Source: Kiritimatiellaeota bacterium B1221
Lineage (GTDB): Bacteria > Verrucomicrobiota > Kiritimatiellia > SS1-B-03-39 > UBA6053
DNA: 64,000 nucleotides
Direction: 5' to 3'
Assembly: GCA_029269125.1 (NCBI GenBank)
Contig: JARHXX010000001.1
Coordinates: 280,090 to 344,089 of the forward strand
Numbering within the stretch: the first letter of the stretch is position 1; the number at the start of each line of letters is the position of its first letter. The notes under the pieces were generated by a model that worked only from the letters and a program-made list of their open reading frames with translations, was not told the DNA's origin and ran no database searches. Positions 35,255 to 44,482 of this stretch are shown piece by piece. Both the position numbers and the translations under genes were made by a program.

Positions 35255-35893
35255 TCAGGGAGCGGACGGAGTCATGTTTCCACTGGTGCCACCGCTGGAT
35301 CCACCGACAATCGCCGCCAAAGTGGCTTCTAAATCGGCCTGGGATACCGGGATCGCTTGAGGTTCGGAATCGTCTGTGGTGGTCTCAAGAAACGAACGGG
35401 TGAGCGGATCATCTCCGGTGACACTTTCTTTATCAAATCCACTGTCTCCGGGAACGGAGCCGGATACTCCGGCGGACGTGGCAATTTCATTTACGTCCAC
35501 TCCGTATTTTTCAATCAGTAAGTCGACATAGGGTTGCGTATCTTCACCGGCAATTTGCGCTTCAGCTAATTCGACTTCCAGACCTAAAGCTTTTACCAGC
35601 AAACGGGCCAACTCTCCGGGCGTAAGCATCGCACCCGCATCCCAGCCCCCTTGGGGAGCCACCCCGCGTGCGGTTAACATTTGAATGGCGCTGGCTTGGG
35701 TTGCGGCTGTGGCCTCATTACTAAACAATCCCAATTTACGGGCAATAATCACCGCGGCCTGCCCTTGCGTGAGCCCCGCCTCTTCTTTTTCTGCCGGTGC
35801 CTCTTCCTCTTGACCAAAGACAGGAAGTACGGCGGTAACAAGCGTGGCGCTCAATAAGAGTAAAAAGAATTTGCTGAAACGATGGGTTCTCAT
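35255..35893 (-). CDS. Exported SLH-like protein, first gene of the EPS operon
   Basis: 212 residues with a signal peptide (FFLLLLSATLVTAVLPVFG). Two segments look like S-layer-homology motifs: LTQGQAAVIIARKLGLF (about 39-55) and LTPGELARLLVKALGLE (about 88-104). The remainder is acidic and Ser/Gly-rich with no recognised domain. SLH domains bind secondary cell-wall polymers; in a Gram-negative type cell the ligand could be the exported polysaccharide itself. The start at 35893 is backed by a GGAGA site 8-12 nt upstream and skips an N-terminal extension of 12 residues. The gene is closest to the strong promoter at 35950-35978. Confidence 0.6.
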   Translation of the reverse strand: MRTHRFSKFFLLLLSATLVTAVLPVFGQEEEAPAEKEEAGLTQGQAAVIIARKLGLFSNEATAATQASAIQMLTARGVAPQGGWDAGAMLTPGELARLLVKALGLEVELAEAQIAGEDTQPYVDLLIEKYGVDVNEIATSAGVSGSVPGDSGFDKESVTGDDPLTRSFLETTTDDSEPQAIPVSQADLEATLAAIVGGSSGGTSGNMTPSAP

Positions 35894-35949
35894 GATACGG
35901 GTCTCCATAGGAAGGGTTAAATGATCCATGTATAATTGAATAATACAAA

Positions 35950-35978
35950 ATTTAACGCCTTCACGCTGATGATGTCAA
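35950..35978 (-). promoter_or_regulatory. Sigma-70 promoter of the EPS operon
   Basis: On the minus strand TTGACA (35973-35978) and TTAAAT (35950-35955) are separated by exactly 17 nt, a near-consensus housekeeping promoter. It lies 57 nt upstream of the SLH-like gene start and faces away from rnhC, with which it shares the intergenic region. Confidence 0.75.
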
Positions 35979-36024
35979 TCAAATAGGCATGACTAAATGC
36001 TGAATTTCTGTAAGGAAATCGCAC

Positions 36025-37002
36025 ATGAACACCTTTACACAATCCCTTTCCACATCTGAACAACAACGGCTCCTCACCCACTTGCAACAACCGGGATATG
36101 AACCCCGCGAAGTGAACCATGCCATCGCCGCCGCCAAAAAACCGGGACTGAATATCGTGCTCTATAAAAGCGGAAAACTGGTGGTTCAAGGAAAAGGATT
36201 AAGCGAATGGATTGAATTTTCCCTCGAACCGGAAATTCTGCAGAGAACCCTGAATACCTCCTCAGAACCCTCCACCTCCCCTTCCCCCCCGGCCTCTGCG
36301 CATATCGGAATCGACGAAAGCGGGAAAGGCGACTTCTTCGGTCCCATGGTGGTCGCCGCCTACCATGTCCCCCCCGCCCATTATAAAGGCCTCCTCAAAC
36401 TCGGGGTCCGGGACAGCAAAAGTATTTCTTCCGATAAAAAAATCACCAGTATTGCCTCACGGTTATTAGAGAAAACCCCTGCCCACTGCGAAGTACTGGT
36501 CTTCGAACCTGAAAAATACAATCCGTTGGTGAAAAAGTTCGGGAGCGTCAACCGTTTGTTGGCCTGGGCCCACGCAACCGTTTTGGAAAATCTCCTCACC
36601 CGCTTTCCGGACACCCCCCGGGCCGTCGCCGATCAATTTGGCCCTGAACACCAAATTATTTCCGCCTTAAAAGAACGGGGAAAAAAAATTGAACTGGTGC
36701 AAAGACACAAGGCCGAATCCGATCCCGCCGTCGCCGCCGCATCCATTCTCGCCCGCCATCGCTTTGTGATGGAAATGAAAGCGCTGGGGGAACGTCACAA
36801 CTGTGAACTTCCCCGGGGGGCCACCCACGTCAGAAAACCCGCCGAAGCCCTGGTGAAAAATGCGGGGCCTGAAATCCTTGCCCGCGTAGCCAAAACCCAT
36901 TTTCGCACCACCCGGCAAGTGCTGGAAGCCTGTGGCTATGACCCCGCCCTCCTGGGTACCCCGGAACCCAAAGACCATTCGCATTGGAAAAGGAAAAAGT
37001 AG
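36025..37002 (+). CDS. rnhC: Ribonuclease HIII
   Basis: 325 residues. RNase HIII removes RNA from RNA-DNA hybrids. The N-terminal 80 residues form the TBP-like substrate-binding domain typical of HIII (NIVLYKSGKLVVQGKG), which separates it from HII. The catalytic core has the variant motif GIDESGKGDFFGPMVV with D97 and E98 (DEsGKGD), a further Asp in AVADQFG and another in HKAESDPAVAAASILAR. A Ser/Pro linker (about 79-91) joins the domains. The ATG has a strong TAAGGA site. It is divergent from the EPS operon. Confidence 0.95.
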   Translation: MNTFTQSLSTSEQQRLLTHLQQPGYEPREVNHAIAAAKKPGLNIVLYKSGKLVVQGKGLSEWIEFSLEPEILQRTLNTSSEPSTSPSPPASAHIGIDESGKGDFFGPMVVAAYHVPPAHYKGLLKLGVRDSKSISSDKKITSIASRLLEKTPAHCEVLVFEPEKYNPLVKKFGSVNRLLAWAHATVLENLLTRFPDTPRAVADQFGPEHQIISALKERGKKIELVQRHKAESDPAVAAASILARHRFVMEMKALGERHNCELPRGATHVRKPAEALVKNAGPEILARVAKTHFRTTRQVLEACGYDPALLGTPEPKDHSHWKRKK

Positions 37003-37084
37003 GATGGTGGGAAGGTGAGCTGGCGAAGCGTTGAATCCGGAATCTCAAATCTGAAATCCGCATAAGGTCCCCCCTTTTGCCGGC

Positions 37085-37873
37085 CTATATTTTCGGCGCA
37101 TTCCGGGTGTTATACACCCCTTCCTCACTGAAAATATGCCAGGCCAAAGTCACATCTCGGGGCGTCGCCTCCGCGGCGCCTTTCAGGGGATATGTGACTT
37201 TCAATTCTTCATATTTGTATGAGGCCATCTGATGGAAAGGTAAAATCTCCACCCGTTCGACCCGATTCCACCCGGAAATGATCTTTGCAACTTTACGCAA
37301 TTGTTCTTCACTGTCATTCAATCCCGGCACCAACACAAAGCGCGCCCATATCGGTTTATCAAATTTCCGCAACCGTTCCGCAAAATCCAGGGTCGGCTGT
37401 ATCGGCTTTCGCGTCACCTTCCGATGGGTCTCGTCGTCACCGGCCTTTAAATCGAGCAAAACCAGATCCACCGCTTCAAATAAACTGTCCGGGCTTCGCT
37501 CATGCAGCGCTCCCGATGTGTCCAGCGCCGTATGCAGTCCCATCGCTTTCGCGCCCCGGAAAAGCGCTTCGGCAAAATGCGGCTGCATCAGTGGCTCCCC
37601 CCCACTGATGGTCAGTCCTCCTTTGGCCCGTTTCAAAAAGGAAGCATAACTTTTCACTTCCTCCAGAATCTCCGTGGTCTTTTTTAAAGTGCCGCTACGC
37701 AAAAGCCACGTATCCGGATTGTGACAGTACTGACAGCGCAACGGGCATCCATTCAGAAAAAGCACAAAACGAATCCCCGGTCCGTCCAGCGTGCCACCGG
37801 TTTCAACTGAATGCACATACCCCTGCTCCGCAGTGCAGATTTCCCGGGGTGGCGAAAGCGTGACTTCGGTCAT
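37085..37873 (-). CDS. pflA: Pyruvate formate-lyase activating enzyme (radical SAM)
   Basis: 262 residues. The radical-SAM cluster motif CPLRCQYC (C43, C47, C50) in FLNGCPLRCQYCHNPDTW is diagnostic of glycyl-radical activases of the PflA type, followed by LTISGGEPLMQ and DTSGALHE. The enzyme installs the glycyl radical on pyruvate formate-lyase, an anaerobic activity. There are no extra ferredoxin-like cysteine clusters, as seen in activases of other glycyl-radical enzymes, so PFL is the likely target; the pfl gene itself is not in this window. Its start overlaps the cNMP-binding gene by 4 nt, an unusual pairing that hints at redox or energy control. Confidence 0.9.
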   Translation of the reverse strand: MTEVTLSPPREICTAEQGYVHSVETGGTLDGPGIRFVLFLNGCPLRCQYCHNPDTWLLRSGTLKKTTEILEEVKSYASFLKRAKGGLTISGGEPLMQPHFAEALFRGAKAMGLHTALDTSGALHERSPDSLFEAVDLVLLDLKAGDDETHRKVTRKPIQPTLDFAERLRKFDKPIWARFVLVPGLNDSEEQLRKVAKIISGWNRVERVEILPFHQMASYKYEELKVTYPLKGAAEATPRDVTLAWHIFSEEGVYNTRNAPKI

Positions 37874-38340
37874 GAATCTTTTTGTAAATCACGTATCCGC
37901 TCACCCATTTGGGTGCGAACCGTATGTAAACGTCCCAACATTAATGCGCAAATTTGCTTCATGGTGCCGTAGCCGAAAGCCGGATCGCGGTCACATAATT
38001 CGCGGATGGCAGATGCATCAAACTCCATAAGCATCGACCCTTCACGGGTACGCGAGGTGAACGCCCATTTGTAGGGCGGCACCAGCCAGGACCAACCAAT
38101 CACTTCCCCCACATCAATCATTTGCACCCATTGCTCCTGATCATCCGACAACGTGGCGTATAGCCCCACCGTCCCTTCCATCACAATGTAAAAGTTTTCC
38201 GCCGGCTCCCCCTCTTCAAACAGGACCGCACCCGCTTCGAGGTTGATAACCCGCATGTGCTCCGCCAGTTGATGAAGATACACTTCACTTAAACGCTGAA
38301 ATACGGGATGTTCTTTTAAAAATTGTACATTCTCATTCAT
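37870..38340 (-). CDS. Stand-alone cyclic-nucleotide-binding domain protein
   Basis: 156 residues made up almost only of one cNMP-binding beta-roll: LHQLAEHMRVINLEAGAVLF, EEGEPAENFYIVMEGTVGLY and GEVIGWSWLVPPYKWAFTSR. The ligand-loop signature GE(L)-x-R-S-A of CRP is not clear. No C-terminal helix-turn-helix follows, so it is not a complete CRP/FNR regulator; it may act through protein contacts. The start at 38340 (MNENVQFL) has a GGAG site; a longer form beginning at a GTG (38355) is possible. It is coupled to pflA by a 4-nt overlap. Confidence 0.82.
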   Translation of the reverse strand: MNENVQFLKEHPVFQRLSEVYLHQLAEHMRVINLEAGAVLFEEGEPAENFYIVMEGTVGLYATLSDDQEQWVQMIDVGEVIGWSWLVPPYKWAFTSRTREGSMLMEFDASAIRELCDRDPAFGYGTMKQICALMLGRLHTVRTQMGERIRDLQKDS

Positions 38341-38444
38341 AAGTTGTTTCTCCACAGCCGAGCATACGGTTCAAATTCCTCTCTGGGAAGAATTTAAATC
38401 GAAAAACATTGTCCCGCTTCCCCGCCATGGACTAGGGTTCCATT

Positions 38445-38996
38445 ATGAAAGCAACTTTTTACGAATCCACGGTGTTTGCCCTTTGTAAATCCGGGATTTA
38501 TCTACTTCTGGCCCTGGTTATCGGTTTGTTGTGTTGGACCGGCTACCGCCTTGCCACCCTGGAATCCTATGCAGAAATTCATCCAGACGAACTTTCAGCC
38601 CCCCTTTCCGTCGCTCTCATAGAACAACCTCCCCTGCTCACCGGAACCATCCAGCCCTCCTCCCCCGTTTTGGGTCCGGAATGGGACGACTCTCTTCCCT
38701 TTCTCTCCCGCAAACAACTCGAAGTATTTATCGCAACCCTGCCCACCGCCCAACAGGATGAGCTGCTGCAAAATCTGGAGCAACTCCTCAAACACCCTTC
38801 CCTTCAAAAGGAAAACCCGGCACAGATGCTGAGCGCTTATCTCCTCCTTAAAAAAGATCGCTATGAGCATCCTCCCGAAATTTGGGGTCTCCCCGCCCGC
38901 GTGGTCCTTCCCGTACTGCTGGCCCTCGCCAGCCTGTTACTCATCTTCCTCCTGCTCTGCATCGTCCTTCTGAAAGTGGAAAGAAATACCCGTTAG
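38445..38996 (+). CDS. Two-TM membrane protein of unknown function
   Basis: 183 residues that I do not recognise. It has a membrane helix near the N-terminus (GIYLLLALVIGLLCWTGYRL), an extracytoplasmic region of about 100 residues with a helical part rich in Gln/Leu (TLPTAQQDELLQNLEQLLKH), and a second helix at the C-terminus (VVLPVLLALASLLLIFLLLC). Its stop overlaps by 4 nt the stop of the FHA-like gene, which faces it. It might belong to the same envelope system as the operon at 39-44 kb, but only closeness suggests that. Confidence 0.6.
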   Translation: MKATFYESTVFALCKSGIYLLLALVIGLLCWTGYRLATLESYAEIHPDELSAPLSVALIEQPPLLTGTIQPSSPVLGPEWDDSLPFLSRKQLEVFIATLPTAQQDELLQNLEQLLKHPSLQKENPAQMLSAYLLLKKDRYEHPPEIWGLPARVVLPVLLALASLLLIFLLLCIVLLKVERNTR

Positions 38997-41008
38997 AATT
39001 CAGAGACCCGCCAAACCGGAAAAACCGGCGCGGCAGCCCCCATTTCCATATCCATGTGCAGAAGGAGGGACCCCACATTTTCTTCACCCTCCGTCTTTAA
39101 CGGAGAAACATAACTTTTGAAGGCTCCGTTCTCCGCTTCAAAAAATTTAAAAATCTTTACCCCACTTTCGGCGAACACCCGCTCGTTCCTCGGAATTTTC
39201 CAATCACCCCAACGGCGCGCGGACAAGCGAAACGTAAACAATAAATTATCCTCTGAGATTTGGATTCCCGATAGCATCACCTTGCAGGGCTCCTCCGGTT
39301 GGGTCCCCTCATCTTCTTTCATTTTGATGGACGTGACTTCTTGGGAAGACGCCCCACAGGTGACTTGAAAAGCCGTCAGTTTTTCCGGCGTGAAGGCAGG
39401 GTCCTCCTGTTTCCAATCTACGCTCAGCAATTGCACCTCCACCTTCCGTGGACGCTCCATCCACGCTTTAAAGGCCTCCACTTCAGACGCCATGACGCAC
39501 TTGCCTTGTACGGTTTCCATTGCCAGACAGCGTTCATACAGCTCACGTATCCGCATCCCGTTTTGCGCCCCTCTCTGCCAATGCTCAAATGTTTCAACTA
39601 GTTTTGTATACGCCTGATAATCCTTCTGAAATCTCATCAGCATGGCGTCCTGTTCTTCCGCCAGTGTCCGGAAAGGTTGCGGCCGTTTCCTCAGCGCATC
39701 CACAATGTTTAGATAATGAGTCTCCGGTCCCGCCGGAAGATTCAAAACCTGTCGACGGGTCATGCGCTCCAATACTTCTCGTAAGTGCCTTTCGGATTCC
39801 CGGGAAAACTCACTCCACTCGGTAGGGGCGTTCCGCAACTTCACATGATTTTCATCCCACAACAGAATCACCTCATTCCAGGCCCCCTCATCCAATGATT
39901 TTTCAAATTGAATCAATTCCTGTTGCACGTTCGGATGAAAACGCTCCTTCCCCGGGAGCTCCCGAAACAGAAGTCCACCCGCAAACAGCAGCCCTCCCAG
40001 GATGCATGCACGGACCCTCCCGGATCGCTTCCTGCGGGAGGACACATTTCTCTGCACCTGCATTGTCAACAGTTGATCCACCAAACCCGAAAGCGTTTCA
40101 AACCGGCCGGGACCTTCCATGATCTCCACCTGATTTTCACCGAAACTCCCCTTTAAATATTGAATCAGATTTTCAGGGACCGCCTCCGCCTTTGAACCAA
40201 ACACCTGTACACGCTTCTCCACTTCCGATACCGGAGGTTCGATGGACAGCAGAAAATCGATGCCCTCTTGAACCGCTGACGCCTGCGCGGGTGCATACAC
40301 CCACAATCCATGGGCATACGCCACGAAATTTCTAAAACTTTTAGAATACCCCCCACCCGCATTCGCCATGACTTCCACATAACAGGCAGACTGTCCCGGA
40401 CGACGGATCCGAAATACATATCGGGTGCCCTCCAAGGAAAGTTCCGATGCATCCGGATCAGCCATCCACTCATTTCCGCGCTGAAACTCCTGAACCGCCA
40501 AACGCTCATCCGCACTCAGACGAAGCTTCGATCCGGGTAACCTGGACAATCTCATAATCATCCCTCCCCCCTCACTTGCGGACGGCAATTCACTCCAGTC
40601 CCGCAGCAACCTGTCCGTACCCGGCCCCATGCATGCCACCTGCACCACCGGCAGTTTAAAAAATCCTTCTAAACTCCGGCGCTCGCCCAGCGGAGATTGA
40701 ATGGGAGAAAGATGAGGGCGCAGCGGCTGCGACACTTGAACATCCGCAGCCCCCACCATCGCCCCCTGAAACCGTCGACCACACACTTCAAATGACACTT
40801 CGCCCTCAAGCCTCCGGTCCTCGATAAAATCCCCCCGCAGCCAAAGTGCCCCCTGCTCCCAAACCAGACGGCAGTAAATATCCTCTTTACAATCCAGTGT
40901 CACCCGGTTTCCCGCACCGGCACGGCCCATGGTAATCGTAGGATCTCCCTCCGAGAAATATACCTGAAAGGATGGCGAACCCAATGCAACCAAATGAAAT
41001 TTAGCCAT
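38993..41008 (-). CDS. Large membrane protein with FHA-like N-terminus
   Basis: 671 residues. The first 85 or so look like a forkhead-associated fold (VYFSEGDPTITMGRAGAGNR, then a beta-rich stretch ending FEVCGRRFQGAM), but the SxxH phosphothreonine-binding motif is not evident, so it may be degenerate. Residues about 85-340 have no recognised domain. One membrane helix follows near 345 (ACILGGLLFAGGLLF). The C-terminal half is largely helical and then beta-rich, probably periplasmic (VEVQLLSVDWKQEDP, LLFTFRLSARRWGDWKIP). Its start overlaps the ABC transporter gene by 8 nt, so the two probably work together. Confidence 0.6.
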   Translation of the reverse strand: MAKFHLVALGSPSFQVYFSEGDPTITMGRAGAGNRVTLDCKEDIYCRLVWEQGALWLRGDFIEDRRLEGEVSFEVCGRRFQGAMVGAADVQVSQPLRPHLSPIQSPLGERRSLEGFFKLPVVQVACMGPGTDRLLRDWSELPSASEGGGMIMRLSRLPGSKLRLSADERLAVQEFQRGNEWMADPDASELSLEGTRYVFRIRRPGQSACYVEVMANAGGGYSKSFRNFVAYAHGLWVYAPAQASAVQEGIDFLLSIEPPVSEVEKRVQVFGSKAEAVPENLIQYLKGSFGENQVEIMEGPGRFETLSGLVDQLLTMQVQRNVSSRRKRSGRVRACILGGLLFAGGLLFRELPGKERFHPNVQQELIQFEKSLDEGAWNEVILLWDENHVKLRNAPTEWSEFSRESERHLREVLERMTRRQVLNLPAGPETHYLNIVDALRKRPQPFRTLAEEQDAMLMRFQKDYQAYTKLVETFEHWQRGAQNGMRIRELYERCLAMETVQGKCVMASEVEAFKAWMERPRKVEVQLLSVDWKQEDPAFTPEKLTAFQVTCGASSQEVTSIKMKEDEGTQPEEPCKVMLSGIQISEDNLLFTFRLSARRWGDWKIPRNERVFAESGVKIFKFFEAENGAFKSYVSPLKTEGEENVGSLLLHMDMEMGAAAPVFPVWRVSEF

Positions 41009-42968
41009 GGTCCACGGCTCCTGCCTGACGCTTTTCCGACACCCAAAGAAACAGCCCGATGGTCAAAGATGCCTGCAGAAAACACAACCAGCCCACATAC
41101 ACATATTCGGTCACAGGAGCGGGCTTGCCTTTGCCCCCATACACCAACAAATTTAAGGTCGGACGGGAAATCAACCCTCCCGATCCCACACTGTGAATCC
41201 AAAATTCCAGCCCATTCATTTCCGGATCCACTTCCCGCAAAGCTTCTAACGAAAAACCTTCCGGCGCAGGGCCATAAAGATGGGCCTGATTTTCCAATGT
41301 CGAAGAACCATGGTACCCCACCCGGTTAAACAGCAAATGCGGAATCAACATGAGCGGAACCAAGGTCACCGCCAAAGCTTCACTCCGGCACAAAGCGGAA
41401 ATCATCAATCCCGCCAAAGCACCGGATCCACTCAACAGCAACAAAGGGAGCCATGAAGCTTTCAGCATTTCCAGAGAAAGCAAAAACGGGGACATCTGCA
41501 ATCCAAAGGGTTGCATTTGTGCAAGCACCCCGAAACTGGCGATAAACAGGACCACCTGCAAACCTGCAACCTGAAGGACAAAAAAAGCTTTCCCTAAAAT
41601 GTAGGAGCATGGCGACAGGCCACTACGCTTGTCCCGGAGATACAAGGACCATTCGGACACAATTTCCCGTACCCCGAAATTCATCGACAGCCATAACAAA
41701 GCCACCGTGGAAAAAAGTAACACACTGGCAAATCCGGGATTTCCGGGACGCAGTTGGGAAAGCACAATCATCGCCGAAAAAACAGTCGGTAAACACAGGG
41801 CCATCCCTACATGATTCCGGTTGCGCACAAAACGCCGCCAGGATCGGCCGCTCACCGTAAATAGTTGGCGGGAGCGGTTTGCAGCCATGGACCTCCGCAC
41901 CGGTTCTCTTGCAGGCAGCACCTCCGCCGGCACACTTTCCACCGACCAGCGGCAATCCGCAGCGTAACTCTCCAACAGCGCCTGCGCCTCCAATTTATCC
42001 GGAGCCCCCTCAAACACCACGGAACTGCAATCCGCCTGATCCAACAGACTCCGCAAGATCAGCAAATGGTCCAATTTCCGAACCAGACTTAAATCATGGG
42101 TAATGCATACCACCGTGATTCCTGAATGCGCAATCTCCCGCAAGCGATCCATTAATTCGTCCTGCATCCGCGGATCCAATCCGGCGGTCGGCTCATCCAG
42201 AACTAAAATCTGAGGCAACTGTTGAAGTTCAACCGCCACATTTAACCGTTTCGCCTCCCCTCCGGAAAGTTGGGAAACCGGCGTATGAATCACTCCCGCC
42301 AACTTCAATTGCTGAAGAATTTCCCGCGCGTCCCCATGCAAAGTCTCCGTGTCCTCACTTCCCCGGAGCTTCTGAAGGTACGTCATCGACTCCAATGCCG
42401 TCAAATATGGATACAGCAGGTTTTCCTGTGGCACATATCCGATTACCGGATCCGCGGCCCGCGCCCCCGATTCATCCAGAAAATTGATTTGGCCACCGGA
42501 AACCTCCAAGTCCCCCAGCAAACACCGGGCAAAGGTGGATTTTCCGCAGCCGCTCGGCCCCATCACTCCCACCAACTGACCCGGCCCCAGACTTAACTGG
42601 ACACTGTCCAAAATCATCCGCTTGCCCCGGGAAAATGAAAGATCCCTCACCTGAATCCCCACCGGAGGCGGCACATCTTCCCAAATCCCCTGCGGATTCA
42701 CCCGCCAATATTTCCCGTCCAAATCCAAAAGAGGCGTCCCGGTAACTTCATTGTGTCCCGAAAATTCCAATAAATCCACTTTCGGGTTGATTGAAGATTC
42801 GGACAGCAGATGTTCCAAAATATAGGTGGCCTCCTTATCCAAAAGACATTCAACCCGGACCTGTAACAGATCCGGAGAAACCGCCATCCCCGCCTGAATC
42901 AGCCCTGAGCGGGAGACAATGGCCTCCCCACCCAGCGCCTCCCAAGAATGAAATTTCATCCCCTCCAT
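41001..42968 (-). CDS. ABCG-like half transporter: ATPase fused to ABC-2 permease
   Basis: 655 residues. An unusual N-terminal region of about 105 residues (SWEALGGEAIVSRSGLIQAG, LDLDGKYWRVNPQGIWEDVP) has no clear family. The ATPase follows (about 106-320): Walker A GPSGCGKST, signature QLSGGEAKRLN, Walker B ILVLDEPTAGLD, H-loop ITHDLSLV. The permease (about 380-655) has six helices and belongs to the ABC-2/ABCG group, usually exporters of lipids or polymers. This ATPase-first order is common in FHA-linked ABC proteins of several phyla. It is coupled to the FHA-like gene (8-nt overlap) and follows the anchored-protein gene by 6 nt. The substrate is unknown. Confidence 0.85.
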   Translation of the reverse strand: MEGMKFHSWEALGGEAIVSRSGLIQAGMAVSPDLLQVRVECLLDKEATYILEHLLSESSINPKVDLLEFSGHNEVTGTPLLDLDGKYWRVNPQGIWEDVPPPVGIQVRDLSFSRGKRMILDSVQLSLGPGQLVGVMGPSGCGKSTFARCLLGDLEVSGGQINFLDESGARAADPVIGYVPQENLLYPYLTALESMTYLQKLRGSEDTETLHGDAREILQQLKLAGVIHTPVSQLSGGEAKRLNVAVELQQLPQILVLDEPTAGLDPRMQDELMDRLREIAHSGITVVCITHDLSLVRKLDHLLILRSLLDQADCSSVVFEGAPDKLEAQALLESYAADCRWSVESVPAEVLPAREPVRRSMAANRSRQLFTVSGRSWRRFVRNRNHVGMALCLPTVFSAMIVLSQLRPGNPGFASVLLFSTVALLWLSMNFGVREIVSEWSLYLRDKRSGLSPCSYILGKAFFVLQVAGLQVVLFIASFGVLAQMQPFGLQMSPFLLSLEMLKASWLPLLLLSGSGALAGLMISALCRSEALAVTLVPLMLIPHLLFNRVGYHGSSTLENQAHLYGPAPEGFSLEALREVDPEMNGLEFWIHSVGSGGLISRPTLNLLVYGGKGKPAPVTEYVYVGWLCFLQASLTIGLFLWVSEKRQAGAVDHG

Positions 42969-42974
42969 GCCCAG

Positions 42975-44126
42975 TTAGGGTGCAAGACCTTCCAAGACTT
43001 CACAGCGGTATTCCAAATCATATTCCGGTTTCGCACTTTGACTCACCTGCAACACCCAGAAATCTTTTCCCCCTGATGCATAATTCATCGTTCCCTGTAA
43101 ACGGGCTTTCGAAACCACCCGCGAACCGGCATGGTATTCAAAGCTGCCACGGGGTGTCCAATCCGCATTTAAGGTATGGCCCTTCGCCGTATTCCCCTGC
43201 AAAAACAACTTTCCACTTTCCACCTTTAACGGGATGATATCTTTTTGAGTGGCTTGACGTGACAATCTGACTTCCCCTTCAATTTGCGGAGACAGCAGCA
43301 TCGGCAAACTGATAGGCAGCGCGCCTCCCTTCACCACCCAGGTGCCTCCTTCCTCCACTTCCTCATTCGGGAAAATATAGGGATCGGGAAAGGGATGGAA
43401 ATTCATTAAAAAAGATTGTTCATCGCGCGAGAGCTGCTCAAACGTAAGCTTCTCTCCGTTTTGATGCTTCAGCAATTCAAAATCACGAACCCCTCTGCCA
43501 TCGAGATAGCGCATACGCACCACACTTCCCTCCAGACTTTCCACTTCCTGAATCATCTGTTCAGGTTTCAACAATTCTTTTACCAGTTTGCTGTCCAGGG
43601 ACGTCTGTTTGAGTAGTTGATTGATTTGTTTTTCCGACACCTCCAGCGCACCTTCCGGCAGCGGCAGATTATAGAAGGCCGCCGTGACCTGAATGGTATC
43701 TTTGAGAGCTTGATCCAAATCCAGCTCGATATTCGCATCAAAGGCCACCTGCAGAAAACGGGAGGTGCGGAGTTCCAATTCCAGAAGGATTTCTTCCCCG
43801 TCATTTTCCAAAACCTTCATATCGTAACTGAATCGGCCGGTAAGCAAAATCACCATCTCTTTGCGTAATCCCCAACGGGTATGCTGACCGGGCACCTTCA
43901 ATTGATAATCCGTGGTGGCCCGGTAAACCTGACCCGGCTGATAGGTCTGTTTCAATCGCAAAGGATCACCTACCGCCGGCGGAGGCACCGGAGTGGGAAC
44001 CGACACCCGCAACGGCTCCCCGGCGGACACCGGATCCGGTTTTGAGTGGTTTTCCATGGTAAACAGCGTGACCACCAAAGCCACGATCACCAAACCCAAC
44101 AACGCTATGATTTCGTTTTTTTTCAT
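42975..44126 (-). CDS. N-terminally anchored periplasmic protein of unknown function
   Basis: 383 residues. A single N-terminal helix (EIIALLGLVIVALVVTLFTM) is followed by a proline-rich linker (VSVPTPVPPPAVGDP) and a large soluble region mostly of beta-strands (RFSYDMKVLENDGEEILLEL, EEGGTWVVKGGALPISLP). No known domain is recognised; the repeated strand pattern could suit binding of a lipid or polymer. The start at 44126 has a GGGGAGA site and drops a 34-residue extension. It is the first gene of the ABC/FHA-like operon, with a candidate promoter at 44169-44197. Confidence 0.65.
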   Translation of the reverse strand: MKKNEIIALLGLVIVALVVTLFTMENHSKPDPVSAGEPLRVSVPTPVPPPAVGDPLRLKQTYQPGQVYRATTDYQLKVPGQHTRWGLRKEMVILLTGRFSYDMKVLENDGEEILLELELRTSRFLQVAFDANIELDLDQALKDTIQVTAAFYNLPLPEGALEVSEKQINQLLKQTSLDSKLVKELLKPEQMIQEVESLEGSVVRMRYLDGRGVRDFELLKHQNGEKLTFEQLSRDEQSFLMNFHPFPDPYIFPNEEVEEGGTWVVKGGALPISLPMLLSPQIEGEVRLSRQATQKDIIPLKVESGKLFLQGNTAKGHTLNADWTPRGSFEYHAGSRVVSKARLQGTMNYASGGKDFWVLQVSQSAKPEYDLEYRCEVLEGLAP

Positions 44127-44482
44127 AAACTCTCCCCGCCCGTCCCGTACGACGAAACAGACAAGGCTATCTAAAACAATTCGCCCTCTCTTTACAAGCG
44201 ATAAAAAAACCGCCGGCAGAACACCCACGGGTTGAATTTTCTATCAAATAGACGGTTTAAACCTCATCCGGCCCAATGACCGGTTGACAGCTTTCACCTG
44301 TGCACGCGTCCAGCGGGAAAAGCGGGCGAAACGGAAGTTGCCTTTACCCAGCCCTTTACATTTCTCCGTCGTAAAGAAAGACGGTCCTGCATTTGATGAT
44401 TAAACAAAACCGACATTCCCCCCTTATGGCCTGTCAGACGAATGAAGCCCATCGCCAGCAAATGGGCGGGGAGGAAATCGGT
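44127..44482. other. 356-bp intergenic region with candidate promoter
   Basis: Between menF and the anchored-protein gene no coding region is convincing. On the minus strand TTGTAA (44192-44197) and TTAGAT (44169-44174) are 17 nt apart and could drive the ABC/FHA-like operon 43 nt downstream. The rest holds no clear terminator or repeat. Confidence 0.5.
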
